From assembly GCA_002812745.2 (NCBI GenBank), contig NCSJ02000022.1, positions 186,001 through 250,000 of the forward strand: a DNA stretch of 64,000 nt. Direction: 5' to 3'. The translations under genes were made by a program, and so were the position numbers. Below are positions 25,047-36,543 of this stretch, piece after piece. The notes below the pieces were generated by a model, which ran no database searches, was not told the DNA's origin, and saw only the letters and a list, made by a program, of their open reading frames with translations. Origin of the DNA: Scytalidium lignicola. Taxonomy: Eukaryota > Ascomycota > Leotiomycetes. Numbering within the stretch: position 1 is the first letter of the stretch; every line of letters starts with the position of its first letter.

Positions 25047-26607
25047 CATGACCATTACTGAATTTTGTCAAGCTGGCAGACCTTCGTGATTTACCGACCG
25101 TCCTAAAATGCTGAGTGGCAAAACCTGCAACGGTGGAGGAAAGTACTGTATTATCTCCCCGCACTCACCCTTTCATTAATGTATGACACGCCGAATCTGG
25201 ATGAAGCAATTGCTACAAAGCCCGAATTATCCCTTGGGCCAAGGGCGCCGGTGGCGCCGATGCAGAGGTAGCTTCTCTGCTAATTAGTTCGCACTTCGTC
25301 GAGAGTAGCCCATTGTGTATGTTACTGTACTTACTCGGAGTAGCTACAGCACCTGTGGAAACTCAGGCCGGCGAGTCGGCGACGGCGTGCACGGATTTGA
25401 GTGGATTTAAGAGAGAGTCCGAGGACGATTGAGACCCAATGCTGCTCGGATGGACCCTTTGGCTGCAAGTTGATGTGCTGTTGCTGCTCATTCGCCCGAT
25501 GAGGCCTCTGTATCGTTCCATTAATTCGTCCCTCGGAGACTTTGCCGCTGCAATTAACTGTGTTGTTTTTGTTGTTGCGGAGCCCAGTGGCCCGGGTTCG
25601 CAGAAAAAGCGACAGTGGACGGTGGAAAGCCACACAACAATAATTCATTATTGAGCTTTGATCTTCCCATGCCTTTGGCACGCTAAGAGAGGAGGGCGAT
25701 GAAATTATGAGCTGCTCGAGGTCCAATGATTCCTGCCACTGGCCCTCTGGTGCCGTCGTATGGCTAATTGGGCTGGGTGTTCATTGGATGAAGCTTGGGA
25801 TATGGGCGCGGGACAACCTCGTCCCAAACTTTTGGATGAAAAGCCACGGTTCGACAGCATGTTTAGCATGCCCAGAACCGAATTCATCCGTCGAAGCAGG
25901 GCTTCTCCACAGCGACGAGAAGTACAGTACTGTAGAGCAATATACCGCCGTTATATTTCGATCAACTCGATGCCGACGGTTGCACTCGATGACGGTGCCG
26001 CGTTTCATGGATCCGGAAGCTGGCTTAGTCAAGATTCATTGCGCGGGTGGATTGGGAGTTGCATCGCCCCTCCATATATAACGTCTCTCTCGCTGACGGC
26101 GGTTCCACGTGTGTGGCTGGGCTGACATGCACGTACACGAGGGACCTTCTGCGCAGCAAAACTTTTCTGCTGAGCATGAGACTCTTGTGCCTGTTACTAC
26201 TACTGTACGTCCGTACGTCGCTGGTCGCAAAAGAATGCAGGGTGGTGGTTGTGTTGGGTGGTGGTCAAGGTGTCAAAGGTACCCGGCTCTTGAACCGGTC
26301 GTTGCTGGGCGCGCGAGCAAGCGAGTGAGGCCCTGGAAGGGCTGACGGCAATCCGCGACGTTATGGAGTAGTTATTTCTTATTATTGGGGATTGGACACC
26401 CCGTCATCCGGTCCTGGTACAGTTCTTGTGTGGCCTCTCTCTCGTGCACATAAGGTGCGTGGTACAGGGCAATACAAGGCGCACCGATCTTCTTCTCAGA
26501 CAGAGTAAGGCAATCAGGTCCTGGCGAAGGTCGACCTGGCCGGGGCGAAGTGAATCATTGATGGATGGGTGGGATGAATGGATGGAGCAAAGGACGGAGG
26601 CAGCCAA

Positions 26608-26640
26608 AAGAAGAAGAAGAAGAAGACGAAGAAGAAGAAA
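26608..26640. repeat. (GAA)n microsatellite
   Basis: Imperfect AGA/GAA triplet run with one interruption (GACGAA). It produces an open lysine/arginine or glutamate frame that should not be taken as coding. Confidence 0.85.
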
Positions 26641-27325
26641 CAGATGAAGAACACTCTAATCTGCAACCGCGATGCCTTGGAGTTGTGGGCAGCTGGTGGC
26701 TATTTGTAACCCTCCACCAAGCAGGACCAGCATCAGCATCACCAAACATCATCGACACCAGCGCACACGCCGACGGCTCGCCTACGTTGCCCAGCCGGGA
26801 CTGGGAGGGCAATGGACCAGTACGTGCGCAACTTGGGGGGCGTCATTGTGGTATTTTAAAAAGGGTGGATTTAATTTTGAGCACATGTGTGTGTGAATTG
26901 TGGATTTCTCAAGATGTGTGTGTGTGTGTATGTAGTATGTGTGGTAGGTAGTATGTGGTGTGTGTACGGTAGCTAAACTACAGTATCTATCCAACTATGC
27001 CGTACCTATGTTACTGTACTGTACTGTACTTGGATGGCCGCTGCTATGTACCACCATTGTACCGCGAGGTCGAAGTGCTGGTTCGGTGGTACATGGTCTG
27101 TACAACAGGAGCAGNAGCAGGAGCAGGAACATGAAGGAGGGGTAAGCGATGCCTCAATGGAAAGTTATATACGGCTAGATTTAGAAGGAGAAATTGGTTA
27201 CAATTCCAGCAATTTCAGTGATTCAGGTGATTCATCAGATTCAGAGGAACTGGATGAGAGTGGATATGTCAAGTTATGGTAGCTAGTATTCAATTTGTGC
27301 GGGTTTCCCATGGAAATAAAATACG

Positions 27326-27358
27326 CGACCACACTTTGCTTTTCGACCACACTTTGCT
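27326..27358. repeat. Tandem pair of 15-bp direct repeats upstream of the MULE gene
   Basis: The word cgaccacactttgct occurs at 27326-27340 and again at 27344-27358, separated by three Ts. It lies about 200 bp before the transposase start. Subterminal repeats are common binding sites for Mutator-type transposases, but this role is inference. Confidence 0.6.
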
Positions 27359-27560
27359 GCCACCGACTAGGAGCGAATGCGACTAAAGTCGGGCAATGCG
27401 CGTGCCTGAGGCCCGACGATTAGTAATCTGACTATCCTGCCATGACGCGTAGTAAACACCTATACGCGTTATTGTGCATACCGCGTTCCCTTATTGTATC
27501 GATTTCATGGTGTGCAATTGAAGCTATTCCCACTTATCTCTCTGGCCATTTTTGACCAAT

Positions 27561-29716
27561 ATGACTACTCTAATGCCTTCTCCATGTGGCCCAGCTCCTC
27601 CAGAAGCGTTATACACTGATTTGCCTACCTTATTTGCTTCGATACAAGCTTTCGCACGAAAAAATGGATATGCATTCTTCATTCGCCGTAAACTACCAAA
27701 ACGAGTAGTTTATATGTGCGATAGAAGTGGCAACTACCAATCTAAAGGCAAAAAGGATAGTGTACACTTTTCTAAACAACGCAAATCAGCTACAAAGAAG
27801 TGTAATTGCAAAATGAGAGTAGATGCCAATGCAGAGGGTAGTGGTTGGAGACTTCAGGTTATTGAACCTTCACATAACCACGAAGCCTCTATGGCACCTA
27901 TAGCACATCCAGCACACAGATTAGCTTCTTTGGCTCCTTCAATACGTGCAGAGATTTTATCCAAAATCTATTCTGGAATTCCAAATCATCAGGTCTTGAA
28001 TAACCTTCGAATTGAACACCCGCAAACCTTAATTACTAGCAGTGATATTACCAATATTGTCCAAGCTGAGCGGTTACGAGCTTTAGCAGGACGGACACCA
28101 ATTCAGTGGTTATTGTATGTTTCAATGTAATCCTTAATCTTTGATTTAACTAACAATTTAGAGCAAAACTCAAGGAACGGGGTTTCAACCCATCATATTT
28201 GACGAATTCTACCAACAACTTAACTCACCTGTTTTACGTCCACCCCAAGGCACTTGAATTATATCAACAACACCCTGATATCCTGCTAATGGATTGCACT
28301 TACAAAACCAATCGATTTCACCTACCATTGCTAAATATATGTGCTATAACTGGTGGTAACAAAGTGATTCAATTTGGGCTTGTATTCCTCTCCGATGAAA
28401 CTGAAAAATCATATGACTGGGCTCTAAATCGGCTTGGAGAAGTAATGAAACAGCACTGCATTCAAGAGCCACTTTCCATAGTAACTGATAGGGAAGTGGC
28501 TCTAATGAATAGTATTGATACATATTTCCCTAATTCCTTTCATTCTCTTTGCCGGTGGCATGTCAATATGAATATATTGGCCAAAACAAAGCGATTTTTC
28601 CCACCACCGGTAAAAGAGCATGGTGTATGGAAAAGAGATGCCACATTTCAAGAATTCTTGAAGCTTTGGGGGATAATCTTGGACTCTCCTTCTTTTGAAG
28701 CCTATACATCGAATCTCACCAAACTTTGGGCTTATCCCGATGCAGCGGTCAACTATGTGACAAAAACATGGCTTAACCCATGGAAAGAAAAGCTAGTTCA
28801 ATATTGGTTAGATCAACACCTCCATTTTGGAGTACTTGTTACATCGCCAATTGAAGGCTGTCACAGTACTCTGAAAGCATATTTACAACGTGGAAATGGC
28901 GATTTGAATGACGTATTTGAGCGCTTACTTTTATTCTGGGCTGCTCAGCAAACCGGCATTGAAATAGCTACATCTCAAGAACGGCTTCGGCGAAAACACC
29001 ATATAAATATACACTTGTTCTCCGCTGTTTTAGGTCATGTATATGATTACGCACTCGAAAAGATAGTCGCTGAAAAGGCTAAAATCCCTAAAGCTGAAAC
29101 ACTTGACATTACAAAGTGTAAGTGTACGATACAACGCGCAATGGGCCTTCCTTGTTATCACCAGATTTGGGAGAGAGAAAGAGTTGGAGGAGTGATTTAC
29201 CTTGAAGATCTACATGCACACTGGTACTACAACAAGCCAAAAGAAGGTACTCCTGTAGTTACCAACATTCAAGCGCCTATCTTGAATCCAAAGATTATAC
29301 AAGGAAAGGGTAGACCTAAAGGAGCTTTTGGGAAAGGTCGGAAGTCAAATTCCAATATACTTTCTGGTACAAAACGCTTACCCTCTGCTTTTGAGCTTCC
29401 TAGTAGCTCAGCTCCGCCAGCTTTAGAAGCTTCAGTTTCGAGAGAATTAGCTGAAGGAAGGGAGATATATATCACGCGATCAGGGCGTACAGCTACGAAG
29501 ATTGGCCTACAGCGAATCCAGGAATCTGGTGAGGATACGTATGAACCTGGGACAGCATGGGAACGAGGGTATCAACGTGGAATTTCATCGATATTTCATA
29601 CAGATTCTATGGAAGAGACAGCCAAATTGGCCGACAAGATAATACAGTCGACAGGAGCCTGGGATGCTGTTTCAGAACCACAAGAAACCCAAGATTTTAT
29701 TGAAATATTGCCATAA
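27561..29716 (+). mobile_element. Mutator-like (MULE) transposase with SWIM zinc finger
   Basis: Two exons, 27561-28114 and 28162-29716 (intron gtatgt, CTAAC branch, ttag), coding for 702 residues with no internal stop. The N-terminus resembles a FAR1/WRKY-GCM1-type DNA-binding domain (FARKNGYAFFIRRK, later KKCNCKMRVDA and PSHNHE, giving a C2H2-like set). The MULE catalytic domain follows: first Asp at about 229 (LLMDCTYKTN), second Asp at about 294 (IVTDREVAL), CRWHVN, and the likely Glu at about 416 (TSPIEGCHSTLK). A SWIM finger CxC...CxH is at about 504-518 (CKCTIQRAMGLPCYH). The tail has an AT-hook-like GRPKGAFGKGRK. The gene looks intact and could be active, or tamed by the host. I found no convincing terminal inverted repeats or target duplication, so element ends are not assigned. 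Confidence 0.88.
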
Positions 29717-29757
29717 TCGCGTTAAATAATAGGATAGATTTGATTACATTGCGCAAT

Positions 29758-30096
29758 CTACTGTTCCCATACAAATTTGTATGTGCTGAGAAGATGGTGC
29801 AATGCCTGAGGTTGACGCCGGTATCGGTGGTTTGTGGAGGATTTAGGTAACTCTGTGGAGGATTTAAGTATCCCCATTTTTAATTGCTCTTCTAAATCCG
29901 GTTTGGAGTCTTCAAGGCTTGTTCCATACTGCATTACATGATCGTAGACCTTTGGAATCTCATCTGGGCGATTGAGTATTGTTAGGGTGACTGCTGTAAC
30001 CAAGTACCAACTATCTTTCGGCAAAGCAGGATTCTTTCGGATAGATGCCAACAAAGAATGCGATAGAATTGATGGGAACGTAGTGGTCAACGACAT
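29758..30096 (-). pseudogene. Truncated AhpD-like (carboxymuconolactone decarboxylase family) gene
   Basis: A 112-residue minus-strand frame whose first 65 residues look like the N-terminus of fungal AhpD-like proteins: SLLASIRKNPALPKDSWYLV, then TAVTLTILNRPDEIPKVYDH and EEQLKMGILKSS. Such proteins are usually about 230-260 residues; here the conserved C-terminal core is missing. Near the end a roughly 20-bp segment is tandemly duplicated (tgtggaggattta at about 29831 and 29852), giving LKSSTELPKSST. Its stop is 41 bp from the MULE stop, so loss of the 3' half may be linked to the element. The family call is from memory of the NRPDEIP block and is moderately sure; AhpD proteins are peroxidase-like disulphide reductases. 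Confidence 0.55.
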
Positions 30097-30486
30097 ATTT
30101 TGAGAGAATATTTGCCTCAGTCTTGTTATCTATGATCTAAATAATACAATATCGAATAAATCCCGTTAAATTGTCGAGCTTTTTTCACTACAAAGTAGTG
30201 GNAAAGACGTAGAAAACGGTCCCACGTGCTCCGGAGTAATTTCTGTGGTATTAGGTCGGAGAAAAGTGGCAGAATAGTCATATTAGGAAGCGGTGAGCAC
30301 ATTCGGCGTCCATCTACCGACAGCTCCAGTATCGACGTGTCTTTAAGCAAACGTAGATGTTTCCATGCTATTCTTCATCGATCTGCTATAAGTTCGAGAT
30401 GGGAATGTAGCTGATCGAGCTACTACTTTGATCCACTGCCTTTTCCTTTTGGATTCAACTAATCGATTCAACTGCGCATGGGCGGA

Positions 30487-33411
30487 ATGAGATTGGCGTG
30501 GTACGCCGGGGTAAGCTTCCCTCAAACTGCGCCGATTATCAGGTGCGAGCTGTTGCTAATATCTTTCGTAGGTCTCCACGGCTCTGGCCGCTGGAGTCGT
30601 TGTGTCAGCTTTCAATCAGCGACCGAACTTCTACTCAGCATGTGTTTATTTGGCCCAGAGTAATCTGTGCTTGATGGTTCGGCTTTCATGACATATTCCG
30701 AGTAATACTATTACTGACATGCTGTAGATCCTCATCAATCTGATTCTCTTCCTCTATGGCAGTTTTGTTTATGGACTCCAGCGCTTGTGTTATGGACCGC
30801 TTAGACCGATCGAGACCGAGCAGTTGTACGAGAAGGCATGGTTCGCGGTTACGGAGACATGTCTGGCTATGACCATATTTAGAGAGGAAGTTGGCGCATG
30901 GTTCCTCGTGATGTTTGTTGCATTGTTGACAGGAAAAGTGTGGGGCTGGATAGGAGAGGGAAGAGTGGAGATCCTCGAACAACAGCCGCCTGCCAACCCA
31001 CGCCTCTTTCACTTCCGGTTATCAGTTTCTTTAGCATTGTCGGTCATATATGACCTATGGTTGATGAGTTATACGGTAAATACGGTCATTCAACAAGCCA
31101 GACCTAACATGATGGTCATGTTTCTCTTTGAATTTGCTGTCCTCGCTATATCATCTTGGTCAACGGCTTTCCGGTACTGCATATCCCTGAGGGAAGCAGC
31201 TGTGATAAAGAAGCAGACGCAGGAGAGACTCACTGAACGGAGAAGGGAAGTGCGGGAGGAGAGAGAGGAGGCTATAAGACAGCGGGAAGCGGAAGCTACT
31301 GCTGCAAGAGAAAGGGGAGAAACTCCCGAGCCAATAAATACTGATGATCTGCCAACAGAAGACAGTGTTGAAGAAATGGATATTGAGGTTCCTGGATGGG
31401 AGTCTAAAGGACAATGGATCTTGACTCTAGATCTTATTACAGGTAAATCAAACCTCTTATCAAATCGAGATATGAAAGTGCTAACGGCAAATAAGACTTT
31501 GCCAGACTTGGCATATACAGCGTTTTCTTCTTCGTTCTACTTACATTTTATGGATTGCCTATTCACATTATGCGGGATCTGTTTTTGACAGCACGGTCAT
31601 TCGTTAAACGCCTCACAGCATTCTTACGATACCGTAGGGCGACCCAAGATATGAACAGGAGATATGAAGATGCTACGGTCGAAGATATTGAAAGAGAAGA
31701 TACATGCATCATTTGCCGCGAGACAATGAGACCATGGTCTGTCACCAATCCTCCAGCTCCAAATGTAGCACCAGGACAAGTACCTCCTGCAAGACGTGCT
31801 ACCACGGTCAATGAGCGTTCAAGACCCAAAAAGCTACCCTGTGGACACATACTTCATCTTGGCTGCCTTAAGAGTTGGCTAGAACGTCAGCAAGTATGCC
31901 CGACTTGTAGAAGGCCAGTGGTGGAAACCCCGGCTCAAGCAGTTGCAGCAGCACGTGCGGCCCAAGGTCTCCAGGTTCCAGGTATGCAGGGCAATCAACC
32001 AGGTGGGAATCAAGATATTGGTGCCCCAGCGGCCGCACCTCCAGGAGGTGCAATGCGTGGAATGCGGATGTTGAACATTGGGCCTCTAAGAGTGGGATTT
32101 GGGCAGGCTCCTCTCCAAGATCTTGCTCAAGGATTTGCAGGCCGTCAGGATGGTCAACAAAATGGCGCTCCTGGACCAAGAGTGTATGGATTTGAGCTGG
32201 GTTTCCCTCGTCGGCATCAACCCCCTCCACAGGGACAACAAGGACAACAATCACCAGCTCCGACGACTAGTAGTTCACAAAACATTCGAGAACAGTTACA
32301 GTTACTCGAAGACCAGATAACGCAAGAGATACAAAATCTACAGGTCGCCCAGAACGAGCTCACGTTGATACGTACACTGCAGATGGAGCTGATCAGACTG
32401 CGGGCAAATCAATCTCTGGGTAGGGATCCAAACGGTATTTCGAATCCTCCAATGCCCCAAATGCCACAACCTCCAAATACATTCCCGATCCCACAAATGT
32501 CTCTCAACAGAGGTGCTGCACCCCTCCCGGTGCATGTACCGATGGTGCAAAGGCATAGCGCCCGTTCCAACGCAACAGCCATACCCGCAGGTAGTGTGGA
32601 TCTTCCTCCCGGAGTAATAATACCCGAAGGCTGGTCGTTATTGCCACTACAGAGGGTGGATTTGCCTCCTCCTGGGATAATATCAGGAGCAACTATACCA
32701 CCACAAAGTGCAGCAAACACCTCGACTGGAGGGTCAGCAACAATAGTACCCACAGGCACCAGCCCTACGAGCCCAGAAATTTCTAATAATACATCAACCA
32801 CAGCTGTACCAAGGAACGTTCCCATATCCGAAAATTCCGCCTCATCTTCATTACATGATTCGTCTATAACGGATGCCATCCATCCTCAGCCCTCGGCAAC
32901 AGCCGCGCAAGGGCAGCAGTCTGCCCTATCGCCAGCTTCAAATACCACCCACACTATTCCAAGCACCACATCAAGAAACGGGGATACTGAAACTTCTGAA
33001 ACATTAGCACCGACACCAACAACGGCATCAACTACATTACCGAACTGGGGTTCTTCGCAACTATTTCCGGCTACATCTCTGCGTGGCAATGGCAGTAGTG
33101 GCACTAATGGTGGTAGCATTAGTAGTTATTCTAGGAATGACTCAAGCATGACCCCTACACCACCTCGTGAGAACGTTGTGGTGCCCAATTTCTCTAGTGA
33201 TAGTGTACCGCGTCCTACTCCCACCTCTGCTTCTGCAGCTTCACCTCCTCCCGCTGTTGGCACTTCAGATGAGAGCGCCAGCGAGAGTGACAGCGACAGC
33301 GATGCCAGCAAGGAGGAGGTCAAGAAGACAGTAGACAAGGGGAAGGGGAAAGCCGCTACAGTAGAGGATGTCAATGACGATGACGATGATGACGATGACA
33401 GCGACGATTGA
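30487..33411 (+). CDS. HRD1: Hrd1/synoviolin, ER membrane RING E3 ubiquitin ligase
   Basis: Four exons: 30487-30510, 30572-30676, 30728-31442, 31496-33411; 919 residues. The N-terminal part (1-310) is polytopic and begins [20 protein letters not shown], then [18 protein letters not shown], as in Hrd1. A charged coiled stretch ([25 protein letters not shown]) sits in a cytosolic loop. The RING-H2 has C352, C355, C397, H399, H402, C405, C416, C419 (CIIC...[23 protein letters not shown]). The rest is a long proline-, serine- and glutamine-rich tail ending in an acidic [10 protein letters not shown] run. Hrd1 ubiquitinates misfolded ER proteins for ERAD. The tail is much longer than in yeast Hrd1 (551 residues), as often in filamentous fungi. 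Exon 1 codes for only eight residues. Confidence 0.95.
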
Positions 33412-33538
33412 GAGACATATTGGACATAGCATGGAACAACGCTGTAAAGAAAAAGCAAACGTATATGAAAAAGCCTTTTTCCTGATCGTTAAGTTTTGAG
33501 CGAAGTGTGATACCTTTGCTATTTTTGGCGTTAATTGA

Positions 33539-33872
33539 TTTTTTACCTCTTTTTTTCCCTCAAATCTTTTTGAGGGGAGGGGGAATGTTTATTTGGATGC
33601 GGTGGTTTATAGCGAGGTTGGGCTTGGGGCTGCGGTGGCGGCTAGTNGGGGGGGAGAGGGTTATGTTTGGGAGTGATCATCCTTTTTTTCCGCCACTTGG
33701 TGGTGGTGAGGATGATGAGGTTGAGGGGGAAGAGGGGAGGAAGTGGGAGAGTGTGGAGACGAATTATGCGGCTATTGAGAAGGCGTTTGGGAAGGGGAGT
33801 GAGGGGGAGAGGATGGCTTTGGGAGGGAATGCGATTAGGGTTTTGAGGTTGGAGGATGAGATACGGCAGTAG
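33539..33872 (+). pseudogene. C-terminal relic of an amidohydrolase-2 (ACMSD-like) gene
   Basis: About 100 residues match the C-terminus of metal-dependent amidohydrolases: NVYLDAVVYSEVGLGAAVAA (33584 on), then GGERVMFGSDHPFFPPL with the metal-site Asp, a WESVETNYAAIEKAFG segment and final GGNAIRVLRLE. The frame before the N at 33647 and the frame after it differ by that one base, so the N alone breaks the reading frame. Upstream of about 33572 the similarity stops, an in-frame TGA is at 33536, and the preceding DNA is HRD1. So the N-terminal two thirds of the TIM barrel are absent. The intact family carries out decarboxylation or hydrolysis of aromatic acids. A relic is the simplest reading; misassembly is the alternative. 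Confidence 0.68.
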
Positions 33873-34906
33873 GGAGGGGGGTTTTTCTGATAGGGGATTT
33901 ATTAAAAGCCTAAATACATGTTTTTTTGTTCTAGGTATAGACCGGAGAGAGCAAAAGGCGTTGATATACTACGGCTCTCTTTTTCTTTCGTATAAAAATT
34001 ATATATATAAAGTACATAGAAAATATCAGAGATGGGATTTCCAGCCATGTAAATTTAAATTTAAAAGAAAATTTTTCTTTTCTTTTATAAAGTTACATGA
34101 AGGAAATGTGATTTACATTTAATAAAAAAAAAACAAGAGTATTTGGGGCAAAAAAGGGGTTGTCACACCATGAGCACTAAAATTATAAAATCATCAAATC
34201 CACACATACATGCACAGTCTACAAACACAATTAAACGGCAAGCACACAGAAATGATTTCCATGATTATAGATTATAGTAAGTATATATGTACATATACAC
34301 TGTCCATCCTTAATCCCCAGGTTGAGGTCCCGTTTCCCTACCCTTCAACCTTATTTTCCTCCCTAATCTGCCTTCCTTCCTGCCCTATAAACAAACCCCC
34401 TCTATGGAGGAAGAAGAAAGAAAAAATCTTATCATACCCTCGTAATAAAAGAGGGCTGATGAAGAAATAGAGCANGGGGGGGGATGTGAAAGATATACCC
34501 CCATCAAATTAGAAATCAACGCTCAATAACCAGAAAATGAAGGGAGGGAAAAAAAGGGAATAGAAGAAATATCCCTGCTCAACCTTCACTCCCACGCTAT
34601 GCTATGCTAATCTGCCCATGTCATGTCATGTCGATGCAAAAGAAGAAAATGAAACNTTTTTTTCCATGTTGCCCTCTCCCAGTACGCCTGATGGAATTCC
34701 AAAGCAAGAAGAAAAAAGGGGTATCTCCCATCGCTGTTCCCATACAGAATAGATAGATAGACCGGATCGTAATGCATAAAAAACGAATTATGTGTTTGTT
34801 GTGTGTCCTGTTCTCCTTCACTGTTGGCGGTTTGAAAAGGGAATCACCCTTGGCAGTTCCAATTAAGAGAAGTCCTCATATTAAAAAGGTATCATCCCTC
34901 TCATCA
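33873..34906. other. AT-rich intergenic region, no gene seen
   Basis: About 1 kb with many homopolymer runs and Ns at 34475 and 34656. It would include the 3' UTR of the arrestin gene on the minus strand. No coding frame is convincing. Confidence 0.55.
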
Positions 34907-36543
34907 TCACCTCTGTCCGTCCACACTACCCCGTCCCGCCGGCGTCGCACTCCCACTCCCACTCACCCGATCAAGACTCATCTCCTCATAATCAGGAATC
35001 GGCTCGCCGTCGTAGATCTCCGCATTACCATAAGCTGGTGGGCTAGCAGGCACGTTCTCATACAACGGCGGCTGTTCTTCGTCCCAGGAGATACCTAAGC
35101 CGCTACGTTCGGTGAGAATCAGATTGAAGTGCATACGCAAGACACGAGCCGCGCCCGTTGGAGAAATTTGGGTAGGTTTCTTCATGGGTGCGAACTCCTC
35201 GGCGACGATCATTTCTACAATCAGGACGTGCGAGACCTCGTTGCCGTCGGGCGATTTCATATCGCAGACTGCGTGTGCCGAAGGAGAGATGGAGAAGGGG
35301 AATTCCATGTCGATAGAGCCGTCGGGGGTGGTGTAATCTGCCTTCCAGCCCGACTTGAGCTCCTCCTGGCCGACGATGCGGGTATCTTGGTGAGCGATGC
35401 TCTTCTTCACGTCGGGGCCAGTGCCCAGCTTTGCAAGGTGCTTGATACAGGCGGGTGCTAGGGTCTTTTGTGTTTCCTCGATACGCCAGCTCACGCGCTT
35501 CAGACGCCACTGGGTCTGGCTCTTCGAATCGACGTTGCGGTTCACCACGCCATCGATGCGCATGCTCATATTGGATTCGCCGATTGGGTGGATAACGGGT
35601 GGTAATTCGCAGTTAGCTGTGAGATTCGTAGGCGGGAAGATGCGAATTGAGTGTCGAGGAGTCTCGGGAGGATAGATGGCACGCTTGATATCGAGGGCTT
35701 GGCAGAGCTTGAGAGGCTCGCCAGATTTGGGGGTGATGATGACTCTCAGTACGTATTCGATGCTGCAGAGCGAGCCCTTCATGGTTGCGGGAAGGTTGCC
35801 TGGGAGGAGGAAACTAAAGGGGAATTGATGTTCTCCTGCAATTGAGACCAGTTAGCGGGGTGGTGTTTCCAAAAGTATATGTGTGTATATATATTTGAGT
35901 AGTCATCGTATGATTATCTGCCGACTCAGGTACAGGGGAAAAAACAAGGAAAAATTAAATATAAAATNAAAAAAAGATATTGTTCTTAAAACTCACCTCT
36001 GTGAAGGGTTGTTGGAGTTGCAAGGAAATTCCAGGAGGTCAAATCGCTCTCCTGGTAGGCGCACTCGGGGCAGTGGGCGTGGAAGGGACGCTTTCGATGG
36101 ACCTCGACGGCCAAGCGCATCTTGAAATCGTCGATGGCGAAATGGTCGTCCATGACCTCGAGCTTCAATTGACCGGAGAGCAATGCACCGGTACTCGAGG
36201 TCGCGGGTCCGTAGAAGACCAAGGGTGGCGATTCGATGGTGCAGCTCAGGGTTGCGGGCAGATGGACGAGGGACTTCTGCGAGGATTTTGGAGAGTGTGC
36301 GTGTGCATGGGAGTGAGTGATGCCCGCCATGCCGGTGAGCGACAGGCGCTTGTGTGCCGGATCGTGCATCTTAGAGCTCCTCTCCTCCACCAGCGACGAG
36401 GTCGAGCTGTTTGGGGATCTCTTGGAGGAGTTGAGGGTTTTTAGTTTGCTGGCAGCGTTCAACTTGGAGCGTTGAATGTCGGCGGGGAGATCGAGGGGAT
36501 TGTTGGCGTGCGAGCGGAAGAAGGTTGCGACTCGGTGGGGCAT
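34907..36543 (-). CDS. Arrestin-related trafficking adaptor with PPxY motifs
   Basis: Two exons on minus, 35997-36543 and 34907-35835, giving 491 residues. The arrestin fold is visible in SCTIESPPLVFYGPATSSTG, LLSGQLKLEVMDDHFAIDDF, then EHQFPFSFLLPGNLPATMKG spanning the intron, and a C-terminal arrestin half with PPTNLTANCELPPVIHPIGE. The tail has two PY-type motifs, PPLY and PPAY, followed by an acidic DYEE stretch. Arrestins of this type bring the WW-domain ligase Rsp5 to plasma-membrane transporters and drive their ubiquitination and endocytosis; the PY motifs support this. The N-terminal 75 residues are Ser/His-rich. The frame stays open upstream to 36714 across Ns, but the start MPHRVATFFRSH is preferred. 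Which subfamily (Rod1, Aly, Art10 type) cannot be decided here. Confidence 0.88.

Larger units (their letters stand above)
18825..27300. other. Long region without a supported gene
   Basis: About 8.5 kb. Many open frames of 60-170 codons overlap each other on both strands, but none carries a recognisable motif and I could not extend any by plausible splicing. The left half is AT-rich; the right half (about 21.7-27.1 kb) is richer in GC, with GTAC palindromes, a CA repeat, GAA and GT repeats. Ns lie at 19891 and 27115. It could hold long promoters, long non-coding RNAs or decayed mobile DNA; I see no tRNA or rRNA. Confidence 0.5.

Noticed and set aside
29768..29783. Perfect palindrome catacaaatttgtatg as a possible MULE terminus
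   Set aside because: No inverted copy of it or its flanks is seen on the left side of the transposase gene, and AT palindromes of this size arise by chance.
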